A stretch of 64,000 bases of DNA from Ligustrum vulgare (lineage: Eukaryota; Streptophyta; Magnoliopsida; Lamiales; Oleaceae): contig OY743188.1 of assembly GCA_963555705.1 (NCBI GenBank), positions 29,843,383 through 29,907,382 on the forward strand, written 5' to 3'. Position numbers and translations under genes: made by a program. A model generated the notes under the pieces. That model was not told the DNA's origin. It did not search any database and saw nothing but the letters and a program-made list of their open reading frames with translations. The stretch's first letter is position 1, and each line of letters starts with the position of its first letter. Shown here piece after piece: positions 10,628 to 22,560 of this stretch.

Positions 10628-11074
10628 TGTTAGAAAATTTATCACAGATAATAATTATCTATGATCCAAAATAAATCATCATGCTGAATTATCAAGAATT
10701 AAATAACTGAAGCGGAAGCGTACCTTAATCAAACGTGATTCACGATTCGGTTGGTTGGATCTTCTAAATCAATACGTAGTCCTTATTTTCTCTCTGATGA
10801 TGGGATGTCAGACAAGATGAACAGTACGTAGGATTCAGGACCATAACCGACTTTATATACTGAATTGCCAATTAACCTAATCCGGCCCATCATGAATTAG
10901 GTAATGGCCTGGTATCTACACATAAAAGCCCATACCTTTAATTAGATGCATTAAAGCCCAATATACTAAATCCTTATTAGATCACTTTAAATGGGCTTAA
11001 CCAAAATTAATAGCCTTTTATTCAATACACAATAATTCACATATAAGCCCACACGATTGATTAAAATCCTTACA
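10628..11074 (-). repeat. Copia-2 3' LTR
   Basis: 447 bp, TGTTAGAAAATTT to AAAATCCTTACA. It is nearly identical to 16392-16846. Confidence 0.9.
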
Positions 11075-11329
11075 ATCTCCTACTTGGGCTATATGTGTAA
11101 CCTTACAATTGTGTATCAATCATAACCTTATGAGTACTCAAAATTTTGCTATCATTACTGAATGCATCCTCAAACAATCCGGTCCTTCAATTATATCAAC
11201 ATAGGATCAAAGCGGCTTTCGCTACATTAATCGTAACTAAACCTTCAATGGTTACGTATATCGACATAACTGAATGACATGGATCAAGTATGGATGTGTA
11301 GCATGGAAATTACATGTAATGTGATCTTC

Positions 11330-13352
11330 AACATGCCTATTTCCAACTGGTCCAAACTTTAGTGAGATCATCCTTAAACAAGTTCAGAGATAATAAACCT
11401 GAAACCTTACAGTTGTAAATAACTTTAACTTTAAACTGTATCCAAAAGGACAATAAATGTGTCCAATGCACCCAAAATACAAACTCCCACTGAAACCGAA
11501 TATCCTCAAGAAATACAACACCCATATGAGTATTGTGCTCATGAAAGACCTTGGGTTGTAATACTTTAGTAAGCGGATCCGCAATTATGGAATTTGTCCC
11601 AATGTGTTCTTATTGACACGTGTCCACTCTGAACTGTATCCTTCACAACCAGGAACTTATGTCAATGTATTTTGACTTAGTTGAGCTCCTGTTGTTACTG
11701 GAATATAAATCTGCTGAGTTATTGTCACAATATAACTTTAGTGGTCTTTCTATACTGTACAGAATATGCAGCCCAGTGACAAAATTTCGTAGCTATATTC
11801 CATAATTAGATGCCCCCAAAATTGCTACAAACTGTGCTGCCAAGTGAAAGAAGCTAAAGTGTTTGTTAAGCACTCCTTCCGGAAATAGCTCCTCCAACTA
11901 GCAGATAAACGTAGCCTGATGTGGATCTTTTACTGTTTTGGCATCTAGAAAAAATCGGAATCATAATACCATATGATCTCTAACTGATCCGATTTTCTGT
12001 ATGTGAGCATGTAATCTTTTGTTATCTTTAAATACCTTATAACCCATGTTTGGCTGCTTTCCAAATGATCCATCCCAGGGTTACTTAAATATCTCCTTAG
12101 TATCCCAATAATGTATGCAATATCCGAACGCATACAAATTTGAGTATATATCAGATTCCCTATAGCTTAACTATGTGGGAGCCTCTGCATTTCTTTAACT
12201 TCAAGATAATTTTTCGGGCATTAGTTGAGACTAAATTTGTCTCCCTTAGCGATAGGGCTGTCCCCTGATTTACTGTCTTGCATGCCAAACCTCTTAAGTA
12301 CTTTATCGATATAGCCCTTTTGTGACAATTCAAGAATACCCCGAGAACAATCCTGGTGTATCTGAATTCCTAATACAAAAGAGACGTCACCAAGATTTTC
12401 AATCTCAAAATTCCTTGACAAAAAATCTCATAATTTTATGTGACATACCTATATCATTAGAGGCAATCAATAATCAACATATAAAACCAGGACAATAAAC
12501 TTACTCCCACTGAACTTGTAATACAAACAACCATCAACAATATTAATCTCAAGACCAAATGAGATAATTACTTGATGAAATTTGTATTACCCTTAACGGG
12601 AAGCTGGCTTGAGCACATAAATGGATTTCTTTAATTTGCAAACCGTCTCATCAATGTCTCCATTGAGAAACGTCGTCTTAACATCCATTTGATGTAACTC
12701 GAGGTCAAAATGTGCAACAACCTGACTTTCCTTAAAGAGTCTTTCATTGAAACCGAAGAGAAAGTCTCTTTATAGTCAATGCCATCATTTTATGTAAAGC
12801 CCTTAGATACAAGACGAACCTTATATCTTTCCACATTACCTTTCGAATCCCCTTTGGTTTAAAAATCCATTTAAGACCAATGAGCTTCGCACCTTCTGGT
12901 AATAGGACAAGATCCAAAACTTTATTGTCTTGCATATGCTTATACTCCTTATTTATGGCATCAATCCACTTTTGAGAGTTAGAATCCTGCATGGCCTGAT
13001 GGAATTGATTGGACCATCTTCCACCATTCCATTATTTTCCTTATGTTCTTGGAAAAATACTATTTAAATTATCCGAAATAGTATTTTTCCCTTTCTCTCG
13101 TGGATCTCCTTAATGGCTTTAGTTATTTGAGGTTGTTGAGTTTGTACTTCTGAAATTTACCTTATTTTGGATGGGAGGTTCTTCAACATTGTCTAGTTGA
13201 GGTTCCGGATATGCTTCTTCATCAATGACATGCATAAAAACTTGCACATTATCAAAAGCAATAGTAGGAATCAAAACCGATCCTTCCTCAATTTCTTCCT
13301 TAAAGACAATATCTCTAACCTTATTTCTCCCCCCCAAACTTAACATCCTCAA
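11330..13352 (-). pseudogene. Copia-2 pol remnant (reverse transcriptase and RNase H)
   Basis: On the minus strand the fragments run in pol order: 12744-12992 has the start of RT (KWIDAINKEYKHMQDNKVLD, then LIGLKWIFKPKG), 12221-12421 has the RT core end (FVLGIQIHQDCSRGILELSQ), 11945-12133 has the RT/RNase H link (IAYIIGILRRYLSNPG), and 11430-11930 has RNase H (LYCDNNSA, then KSKYIDIS, then ADPLTKV). They lie in different frames with internal stops. The fragment 13119-13352 may be the hinge before RT. The YVDD region is not readable. No functional enzyme can result. Confidence 0.8.
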
Positions 13353-13777
13353 AAAAGTTGCATTTCCCGTTTCAAAATTGACTTAAGTGTGGGATAATAA
13401 AATTTATAGCCCCTTAAACGACTTTATTTTCTTTATTTGTTTTTTTGCCCTTATCTTTAGAGGTGTTTTCCAAGTAAAAAAAACTTTCAGTTCTGTCCTG
13501 CTTCAACTTTTCTTCCTCTTGCACGCAAAATAGAATGAGCTCATTTAGAGTTCATTTCTCCCTTTGATAGTTACAACTGACCTTAAATTGACTGAATTGT
13601 GCAAGAAGCTTGCACACTATGAAATGAGCTCATTGAGAGTCCATTTCTACTTTGACAGTTATAACTAACCTTAAATTAACTATATTTTGCAGGAAGCCAT
13701 ATCAATACCAAATGCACGAGCAAGTCATTAGACAAGTCGAGTTTTAGTTCCTTAAGTTTTGAAACAGTGTGAGACAT

Positions 13778-14086
13778 CTACATGATGTACTCCCTTATTT
13801 TCCCATTGCCTTTACACTTTATTGAAATCAAGATTTGCATAAGCGTGCTTGTTTCAGCCTTATCGTTTTTCGTAAAACGTTTCTTAATTTCGGCAAGGAA
13901 TTCATTGGCATCATATACCTCCTCAGATACTATGCCACTAAAGGCTTCCGGAATGCCGCACTTAATGATCATGTGACTCACGTAATTTAAGCAATCCCAC
14001 TTCTCAAAGTTCCTCATTTGATTAGATGAACTTTCATCCGTAAGAGGAGCAGGTTGCTCAATCCTTAGTACACGTTCTAGATCCAT
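13778..14086 (-). pseudogene. Copia-2 gag remnant
   Basis: A 102-residue frame reading MDLERVLRIEQPAPLTDES, then KWDCLNYVSHMI and FLAEIKKRFTKNDKAE, is a UBN2-type Copia gag N-terminal half. The zinc knuckle and protease that should follow are absent. Confidence 0.7.
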
Positions 14087-14345
14087 GCAGCCAACGAAAA
14101 GTTAATGTTGTTGTTTTGATCCTTGAAGTTTGTTCCATAAATATAGGGATTAAATTTGAGCTTGTAGATATACTACTAGCAGAATTTGAAATTGAATAGA
14201 GAACACTTAAATAAAATAGCTCACATAAGTACCTTATTATGCAAATCATACTTTCAAATAATGGTAGGGCCCATCACAAGATACCTAGCACAACATCAAT
14301 ATTTAGTCTTTGGACAGAAATATTGACTTGTAAGTGGTACTCTTG

Positions 14346-14745
14346 GTGTAGTGATCAAACACTGACAGTAAGACATGTCAACCAATAAACCTTTCTTTGG
14401 ACCGATTTATTGATCACACGTTAAACCAAATAACCGTCACCTGTTTATCACCACGGGTTCATGTGAAATTCGGGCCAAATATTGACCTTCCTTTGGGCCG
14501 ATCAATATCCGCATGAAATAACACACAAACACCTAATTTTCCCTTAGTGTAGTGATCAAACACTGGCAATAAGACATGTTAACCAATAAACCTTTCTTTG
14601 GACCGATTTATTGATCACACGTGAAACCAAATAATTGCCACGTGTTTATCACCACAGGTGCATGTGAAATTCGAGCCAAATATTGACCTTACTTTGGGCC
14701 GATCAATATCCGCAATGAATAACACACACAAATACCTTCTAATAT
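14346..14745. repeat. Tandem duplication, two ~200-bp units in Copia-2
   Basis: Units starting GTGTAGTGATCAAACACTG at 14346 and 14547 match over about 200 bases (both contain TTTCTTTGGACCGATTTATT and GGGCCGATCAATATCCGC). They lie between the 5' LTR and gag and are probably part of the leader. Confidence 0.85.
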
Positions 14746-14899
14746 TCAAAGTTAATTAATATCCACAAGAGAGGTTGCTTTGGCAACATGTTGCTTCAAC
14801 TAACTTACTTTCGAATATTATATCTCTCAAAAGATTCCGATGTACCAAGATTTGAAACTGAAATTCATTGATTTGCATCTATATTTGACTTTAGGATTT

Positions 14900-15560
14900 G
14901 AATTATAGAATTCAAAACTTTAGAATAAAGCAATCCTTAAGTTGCGAGAGTCTAATTGCAATATTCTTAAATTATAATTAGGTGGCCAATTATGTAAAAT
15001 TTCAAGCTTGAAGGACTTAAATTATAATTTTCCCAAAACTTTATTGGCCAATTTAGAGAAATTCCAAACTTTAGGTCCTAATTTGAAAGAAAATCAAACT
15101 TTAGAGGTCCAAAATAGGAAATTTTCAATCTTTAAAGGTTGATTTTGAAAATTTTCAAACTTTAGGAGCCAATTTAGAAAATTCCCAAACTTTAGGGACT
15201 TAATTTAAAAAAAATTCAAACTTTAAGGACCAATTTTGAAAATTTCCAAACTTTAGTGACTGAATTAGAAAATTTTCAAAATTTAGGGACCAAATTAAAG
15301 AATTTCAGAACTTTAGGTGTTGTATTAGAAAATTTTCAAACTTTAGGGACTGAAAATGAAAATTTTCAAACTTTGAGGACTGAAAATGAAAATTTTCAAA
15401 CTTCAGGGACTGAAACACAAAGCCCTTAACCTTAAAAGGCCCAACTTAAATAATTTATAACTTAATGGGCTGAATTTTGTAAATTCGAAATCTGAAGGGC
15501 CAACTTAAGAGATTTTATAACTTTAGGGATGAAGCTTTATTTCAAAACAAACATGGAGGA
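14900..15560. repeat. Degenerate array of AACTTTAGGGACT phrases in the Copia-2 leader
   Basis: About 18 copies of a 35-40-bp phrase of the form AAATTTTCAAACTTTAGGGACTGA with drifting spacers. Similar phrases in another context appear at 46370-46615 and 57840-58190, inside unrelated solo LTRs. Confidence 0.75.
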
Positions 15561-15654
15561 CTGAAGGTGCAATTAACCGAAATATGGAAAATTGCACAAG
15601 AAATCCCTGAAGAATTCTAATTTCCAGCACAAGTCCTTCAACCAAAAATCTGTT

Positions 15655-15860
15655 TCTTTCGCAGCAGCTAGGGTTTTCAACCCTAGCCCGCCGCCTCCTC
15701 CAAATCCGACAGAAGCGAAGCCATTATCGGCGACCTCCCCCGGCTGCAGCGCCTTCTCCGACGCTGCACACTTCAGCGCCGCGCCGCGCCGCGCCGCCAG
15801 CGCACCTGCGCATACCGGAAGAACCCGTAGCAGGCCACCCCAATCCAACATCAATGACCG
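15655..15860. other. GC-rich island in the Copia-2 leader
   Basis: A sharp GC-rich patch (CCGCCGCCTCCTCC, then GCGCCGCGCCGCGCC) preceded by AACCCTAGCC, within otherwise AT-rich DNA. On the plus strand the frame at 15592-15885 is Pro/Ala/Ser-rich; on the minus strand 15573-15854 is also open. It resembles the start of a plant gene, so it could be a captured 5' exon, or merely element leader. I do not call a gene. Confidence 0.4.
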
Positions 15861-16391
15861 TCAACCGGCCATATCACAATCATAATCCACAACCCATTCG
15901 AAAAAATCAATTCTCAATCTCCCAAAATCGAAACCCAGATATACATCCATATACATACAGAATCCGAAATCAAGGAAACATATACATTATGCATACACAA
16001 ACCAATTCATAGTTTCAAGACCCAAACCAGATTCAAAATTCATATACATTCCCAACCGGATGCAATAAAGTTCATTGTGAATCCGATTTCAACTGATTCT
16101 ATATACATGATATATACTGAAAACCAATTTGCATTTACCAAAATCATAACCGCGTTCTCATATACAGGCAGTAAGAAAAGGTTGATTATGAATCCAACAA
16201 GTTAGCAATTCCAATTTTCAGTAAATCCAACATCAAATTCAACAGAATTTTCTACCGAATCAATTTTTTTTGGTCTCGAAATCAGAATCTCATTTCTTAC
16301 CCATATATACATATGCACATAAATTTGGTTTCACATATACGCGCTTGAAATAGATCTGATAATTCAACACGATGTTGGCTGTGATACCACT

Positions 16392-16846
16392 TGTTAGAAA
16401 ATTTATCACAGATAATAATTATCTATGATCCAAAATAAATCATCATACTGAATTATCAAGAATTATATAACTGAAGCGGAAGCGTACCTTAATCAAACGT
16501 GATTCACGATGAACGATTCGGTTGGTTGGATCTTCTAAATCAATACGTAGTCCTTATTTTCTCTCTGATGATGGGATGTCTGACAAGATGAACAGTACGT
16601 AGGATTCAGGGACCATAACCGACTTTATATACTGAATTGCCAATTAACCTAATCCGGCCCATCATGAATTAGGTAATGACCTGGTATCTACACATAAAAG
16701 CCCATACCTTTAATTAGATGCATTAAAGCTCAATATACTAAATCCTTATTAGATCACTTTAAATGGGCTTAACCAAAATTGATAGCCTTTTATTCAATAC
16801 ACAATAATTCACATATAAGCCCACACGATTGATTAAAATCCTTACA
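16392..16846 (-). repeat. Copia-2 5' LTR
   Basis: 455 bp, TGTTAGAAAATTT to AAAATCCTTACA. The primer-binding site lies at 16378-16390 on its left, as expected for a minus-strand element. Confidence 0.9.
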
Positions 16847-17510
16847 TTCCATTCATTTCCCTCACGTGCGAGTTTTCCAACTTTTTAGTGAATTGATTTT
16901 CCATGCCAGCTAGTAGGTTTTATTTTTCTTGAAATTTTTTTAATAATTTTCATCACGTTTGATAATTTTTGTTATTGTTAATTGATTTATTTTCTTGTCA
17001 AAAATTAACATTATTATTATCAGGTATAAATGTGTGAAAAATAATTTTTTTTTAATTAAAATAGCTAAATTTTGCTTTATTTATCATGCAAAATAATGAC
17101 AATCAAATAACAAAAGTTGGAAAATTTTCAACTTTTTTCACCTAAAATATTAAACCAATCAAACATATAAAACATCCAATTCCCTGGATTTAATTCATAG
17201 AATTCATTTTTTTTTTCACTCAAATTTCACTATCGCTATCAAACACAGGCTTATACTCAATTGCAAACCTTCTTTTGTAATGTTGTTACTTGGAAAGACT
17301 AGAACATATGGTGACGCTGGAATTTCATAATACTTATGCTTAATTGCAAACCTTCTTTTGTAATGTCGTTACTTTGGCTTAAATTTTTGCTTCCACCCAT
17401 TTGAACTAGTTTTGGGCCTTCTTTTATCACTCTATACTTGATCTTTGGAGTCATTGAAATTGTGCTTGAACCTTTGTTTCTTGTAACTTGATCTCTTCTT
17501 CGTTGTCCTA

Positions 17511-19046
17511 TGTTCACATTTATCTTGCGATGCGAAATATTCCCGCAAGTGTGCGGGTCATGAGAAGTAATAAAGTGGACTTTGGAGTCTGGATTATCGT
17601 CCAACGGAGACTGCTATTAATTATCGAAATATGTTAGTTCTAAACCCTATTTGAACGGATGAAATAGTTTGAGACTTTAAACTAACAACTAGGAAAATAA
17701 ACTAAAGAATTAAAATTGTGAATTTGTTTTGTTTTTAAAGATGATTGTAAAGTAGTTGGGAATCCCAATTTCACCTAACCAATGAAATTAACTCCAATTT
17801 CATGTTTCATTTCTTAAATATATACTCAGTCAAATTCACTAATGTATATTGAAATTCCTCTCTCGAGTTTAAATCAATTCTACCAAAAAAAGTCAACCAT
17901 GTATCTCTACAGATGGTTCGAATATTCCTTATCTTGATGCATAACACACAAGAATTTACACAAGACCGCAATAATAACAAGAGTATATCTCTATCTCTTT
18001 TCCAATTATCGAATTTATTACATTGATCTAAGTTATTAACTCCCCTATCAGATTATGGAAATAACTTATTAAATCATGAATTAGTGGCCAATTAATTCAA
18101 ACATTAAAAACAATAATAAATCAATACATGCAACGAAATGGTTAAAACAATGGAATATGGAATTAAAATAGTAAAGCTATGCTACATCGTTCATCTCAAC
18201 ATGAAATTTAGTTATACATCATAATTAAACAACAAAAACAATAAAATATAGTGGTCACTGAAAATAACATAAGAGAATGGAAAGCTTGCACCAAGTATCA
18301 ATTCTCCACGTGATCTTCAACTCTCTTCCCTTTGCTATTCTTCGATCTCCCAAGAATTTGATGTTAAATTCTCAATTGTGGCTCGTTCTTAGGAGAGGCG
18401 AAAGTTTAGAATTCATGCCTCATATGTTGTATGTATAGGTTTTGGAAAACTCTAAGTGAAAAGAGAAGAAAATCAGACCAAAATCGCTCAAAAACCTAGA
18501 TTTACGGCCCAGACGAAAGCCTGTGCGGACTTGCAGGTAAAATTCTTGAGGGCTCGCAGGAAAAATATTTCGGTTCTGACCATTCAATGAGAAGTCACGC
18601 GGGTTCGCAGACAAAACTTGTGCGGGTTGGAAGTACAAACTTTCAATGTAATTTTCAACTTTAAATCTGTATAAGTTGGCCATTCTCTTTTATTTGCACC
18701 TCAAGTCCTCAACTTTCAATTTGAACATTATGGTCCCCAAACTTCTAAATCTTCTCAATGAGCTCATTCAAACTCTCAACTTCTTTGATTAGGTTCTCCA
18801 ACTCTTGATTTATTCACTTTGGCATCATGCAGGTTTCCCGGTTGACGTCATCAACTCCTCAATTGCTCAATTAAGTTCTAATTAGCAGTTGTGTATTTTT
18901 TCCCATCAATTGTTTCATTCTTCATCTTTGATGATATTTTCTAAAAAGTAAACAAATAACCACAAATTAAATAGTAATTATTCTAAAACGAAAACATAAT
19001 ATTCTAATTTTAGACATACGAATAAGTGTATAAAATACACTTATCA
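17511..19046 (+). mobile_element. Solo LTR, TGTTCAC...CTTATCA family
   Basis: 1536 bp from TGTTCACATTTATC to AAAATACACTTATCA, flanked by perfect 5-bp duplications TCCTA (17506-17510 and 19047-19051). It is homologous along its length to 28642-31698. There is no internal region or second LTR, hence a solo LTR left by recombination. It interrupts the Gypsy fragment. Confidence 0.88.
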
Positions 19047-20143
19047 TCCTACCTTGGATCACATCATCCCCTCTATTGAAAGCAGACTTTGAATCAACAT
19101 CACATCCAATTTTCACGTATTTCCTGCTTTTGTTGGCTTGAGGAATATGGTTTTTCATTTTCCCGATTTTAGATATAGAAGCTGATTTAGGTATTTGCAA
19201 AACAGAATTATCCAAACTAGGGACAGTACATCAATCTTTGTACAAAGAAACTCCATTTTTTTTTTGTGATCTCTCTTTTCTTTTTCTATCTGCACACATT
19301 TTCTCATTTTTCTGAGGTTTGGACATCAACTTTTTTTTCTTTTCAATTTTCTCTGCCTCTTCTTTTTTTAAGATCGTGGGTTCAACTCTCTTATTTTTCC
19401 TTTCAAACTCACTTTTTAGTTTCAATTGATCCTCATGGACTTATATTGATCACAATGGAAAAAGGGTAAAATTTTTTTCACTCTTCACAAAACTGTATTG
19501 ATTTGTAAATCCATCTTGTATCACTACCCTAACATGTTGCCATGATCTTCTCAACAATATATGCCCAACTCGCATATGTATCTTATCACAAACTGCCCCA
19601 TCATTGTACCTACAGTAACATTCACCATGACTTGTGTGTTCACCTTAATCTCTCCATATTCGGTCAACATTGAAATTTATAAGGTCTAAGGTGATTCATT
19701 AAAGATAACACAATTTCTCCACTAGGGTAATACTAGCTACATTGGTGTAGCTTCCCCGTCAACAACCATAGTAGACACTTTATTGTTTACTAGGCACCTA
19801 GTATGAAAAATGTTGTCCCTTTGTTCACCCACCTCACCCATCGTAATCCTATTATTACTAAGAAAACACCTAGAAACGAGTCAACATATTCTACTCTTTC
19901 ACCATCACTAGCCTCTTATAGCTTAGGAATTTCTTCATATTCATCCTCAGACACAACTTCCCCATTACGTATAACCATCATCCTTTTATTTAGACATTGT
20001 AAAGCAATATGCCTAGAATCCAAACATCGGAGACATTTAATATTTCTATCCTTATGAGGTTGGGAATCAAAATTATGTTTACCTTTAGGCGTTGGCTCCT
20101 TTTCCCCCTAGATGATTTAAACTTCACCTTTGAGACAAGATTT

Positions 20144-20690
20144 TCATTGCCTTCCCTTTTTGGTTGTAAAGAAGGATAAGAGCCCGGAGACTGCCTTACA
20201 ACCCCCCTTTCTTTTTTGCTTCCTTTCAACCTTCATATCCATATGCACCATCTCCTCCAACTCCAAATAATGTTGTAGTTCAATCACGTTTTCTATGTCC
20301 CTATTCAAACCACTCAATAATTTGGCAATTGTAGCTTCCCTATCATCCACAACATTAGCCCTAATCACCGCGACCTCCATATCCTTATGATAATCCTCTA
20401 CACTCCTAGAACCTTGAGAAAGACCTTCCAGTCTTTGGTAGATGTCCTTATGGTAATGATTTGGAATAAACTCTTCCTCATAATCGCCTATAACTCTCCC
20501 CAAGTCTCCACATACCTCTCATAGTTCATCCTCCTACCCGCCACCAATTGACACCACCAAATGATGGAATAATTAGCGAACTCTATCACCGCTAATTTGA
20601 CCCTCTTCTCCTCCAAGTAATTGTGGAAATCAAAAATTAATTCCAACTTTTTCTCCTAGTCTAAGTAAACCTCAGGATTATTTTTTGGAA
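20144..20690 (-). pseudogene. Ty3/Gypsy gag fragment
   Basis: The minus strand encodes a retrotransposon gag domain: residues such as YERYVETWG and FIPNHYHKDIYQRLEGLSQG, then SVEDYHKDMEVAVIRANV, DREATIAKLLSGLNRDI and LQHYLELEEMVHMDMKVER. This is the capsid-like region of a plant Gypsy element of the chromovirus type. The reading frame shifts at about 20500 and ends in a basic stretch at 20144. Confidence 0.85.
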
Positions 20691-20700
20691 AGATGTTATT

Positions 20701-21660
20701 GCCATCTCGATATTCCCAAGGCTCTCATCTACTTCATCCATAGGATTATATTCTCACCTATTCTCCCTAACTTTAGGGGATGTTTGGGATTGCTCCCTAT
20801 GCAAGTGAGAAATATTCGTATCCTGTCTATCCAACTGCTACTATCAACTGTCTGTCATATTTTTCCTTTAAGAAACCACCATCTTCACTCACAACATGCC
20901 TACAACATTGCAATAACCACTTTTTCATGCATTTATACACACATATCCACCTTTCAACAACCAATTCTTGTTGAGCAATGACCACAAATGAACCAAGATT
21001 TGTACATCTCAATTCTACTGCATATTTTCCTAAATAGAAAATTGTTCTATGTCTTTCCCTTCAAGCTAGAGGTGGAAAATGAGCTTAGCCACTCGCCAGC
21101 TCATCAACTTGGCTCGTGAAATTGTGGACCATTGAGTTATTCAAACTCACCTATGAGCCAATCAATAGCTCCTAAAAATGAGCTAGTCTCGGGTCATTAT
21201 TTGGTGAGCAACTCATGGGCTCGTAGGCTCCTTTACACGGGTCTCTCATGGCTCGTCTAGCCAAAAAGCGACCATTTAGTTTTGATAGTTGTTGTGACGT
21301 TCAACACTATCGATCATTTGGACCGTTGGGTCCTTAATAGTCATTGGATTTTTAATTTTTTTCCTTCTATAAATACTACTAAAATTCACTCAATTTTCAC
21401 AAAATATCAGCAATCTACTACTCTATCCTCTCTTCTACATCAAAAAATCCTACAAATTATTGATACTATCATTCAAATTTTTCAATCAATTTAGTTTTAT
21501 TACTACATTATCCAATTTAGTCGGAAAGTTATTCGGTTCACTAAGCTATATGATGGATTAGTGAGACCTTTCACTTAAAAGGATTGCAGAACTCCGTAAA
21601 GGAGGATAATGAGATGCCAGCCTCATATCTCTATTTGAATCAAATTTCATCTCAATTCTT
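20701..21660. other. Intergenic stretch without a recognised gene
   Basis: A GGCTCG/GAGCC-rich patch at 21060-21260 (CTCGCCAGCTCATCAACTTGG and similar) looks like part of a hAT-type repeat, but I see no clean terminus. The open frames at 20685-20981 overlap each other and are not convincing. Confidence 0.35.
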
Positions 21661-21666
21661 TTCAAC

Positions 21667-21840
21667 ATGTACATGGATCCTAATAAATTTGTTGAGAATT
21701 TGTTCAGTTGCCAACCTACTATGACACCACGATCTCAATATCACAATAGATTTATGGATCTCAATGACATTTGCATTCCAGAAGATTTAGATGAGGACAA
21801 CACTCCCAAAGGTAGTCATCCAAGTCCAATTTATCACTGA
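21667..21840 (+). pseudogene. 57-codon frame of unknown family, conserved at 34690
   Basis: It runs from ATG at 21667 to TGA at 21838 and includes MDLNDICIPEDLDEDNTPKG and a terminal SHPSPIYH. The block at 34690-34770 encodes NVSIPKDLGEKNTPEGSH and ends at the same place, with no frame-shifting gap, although codons differ. That suggests descent from a real coding end, probably of a transposon-borne protein. I do not recognise the family. Confidence 0.35.
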
Positions 21841-22560
21841 ATTAGGGCATAGATGAAACCCTATTTTATTACTAAAATCACATGAAGGATATGGACACTT
21901 AACCACTTAATTTTATAACAATCAACATGCAAGATTGACAATGAGTCTATTTTGACAAAAAAAATGATTGCGTTAAAAGATTTTTGACAAATATGTATGG
22001 TTCCAAGAACATATAATTGGTGTATACTACCCATTACCTCTTGAATATCTTTTTATTATTGCAAAATTTTTTAATAAATCTAGAAATGATCAATTTTTTG
22101 ATATATTGTTTTCAATGGAATTAAAATTTACAAAATATTGGGAATATTTGTCGAAATTGCATGTACACTACTAAAAATCGGTTCTTCAGGAAAAAATTTT
22201 CATTGCTAAAGCTCTGAAATTAGTTCCTAACGGGTTTCACCTATGAAAAACTTTCAATTGACCTTTTGCTTTTATTTTTAGGGTGACTGAAAGTTATCAA
22301 CGGAATATTGTGTTTAACAATACACACACACACACATACAATTTTTTTTTTTTTTGTTAAATTCCATTAGTAATGACGCATGATTTTACCAATTGAATTT
22401 CCGTTGGTAAGGGCTACACATGTTATCACAAAATACTGAATTTAATTAAAAAAATGGTATACTCAATCAAACACGTTCTCCTATGGCCCAATCCAACTAA
22501 TTTGACTCGCCCAAGCAATTTTCGTTTGTAAAGGTTTTGATATGTTAATAGTGACTATTT
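21750..22560. repeat. Segment copy 2, left part
   Basis: The stretch matches copy 3 in pieces: 34695-34965 and 44219-44340 (either side of the LTR element), 44400-44550, and 49000-49210. At 22010-22030 it shows the unoccupied form of the LTR insertion site. The phrase CACTACTAAAAATCGGTTC at 22164 resembles a CACTA end and is shared with 44404. Confidence 0.7.

Larger units (their letters stand above)
10628..16846 (-). mobile_element. Copia-2, degenerate Ty1/Copia retrotransposon
   Basis: Both LTRs are present, at 10628-11074 (3' LTR of the minus-strand element) and 16392-16846 (5' LTR). They differ by a handful of substitutions and an 8-bp indel. Flanks are TTCCT and TTCCA, a 5-bp duplication with one mismatch. 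The primer-binding site, read on the minus strand, is TGGTATCACAGCC beside the 5' LTR (close to initiator tRNA-Met), and a purine-rich tract AAGTAGGAGAT abuts the 3' LTR. The order gag, RT, RNase H is Copia-like, but protease and most of integrase are missing and the remainder carries stops and frameshifts. Confidence 0.88.
10521..17250. mobile_element. hAT-like MITE split by Copia-2
   Basis: The left part begins GGTTGCGTTTGATAGC (10521) and the right part ends GCTATCAAACACAGGC (17250), so the two ends are inverted copies. Copia-2 (10628-16846) sits between them. Without it the element would be about 500 bp. The target duplication is not clear. Confidence 0.5.
17251..20700 (-). mobile_element. 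Decayed Ty3/Gypsy fragment, split by a solo LTR
   Basis: Minus-strand coding remnants lie on both sides of the solo LTR at 17511-19046. The clearest is gag at 20144-20690. Next come a zinc-knuckle-like piece and NKRMMVIRNGEVVSEDEYEE near 19890-20020, and a Lys/Glu-rich linker at 19231-19425 like that between protease and RT in Gypsy polyproteins. No RT, RNase H or integrase is present, and I see no LTRs belonging to it. The outer limits are approximate. Confidence 0.65.

Noticed and set aside
15592..15885. 97-codon Pro/Ala-rich gene start
   Set aside because: Both strands are open because of GC richness, there is no downstream exon, and it sits within Copia-2; kept only as an unclassified island.
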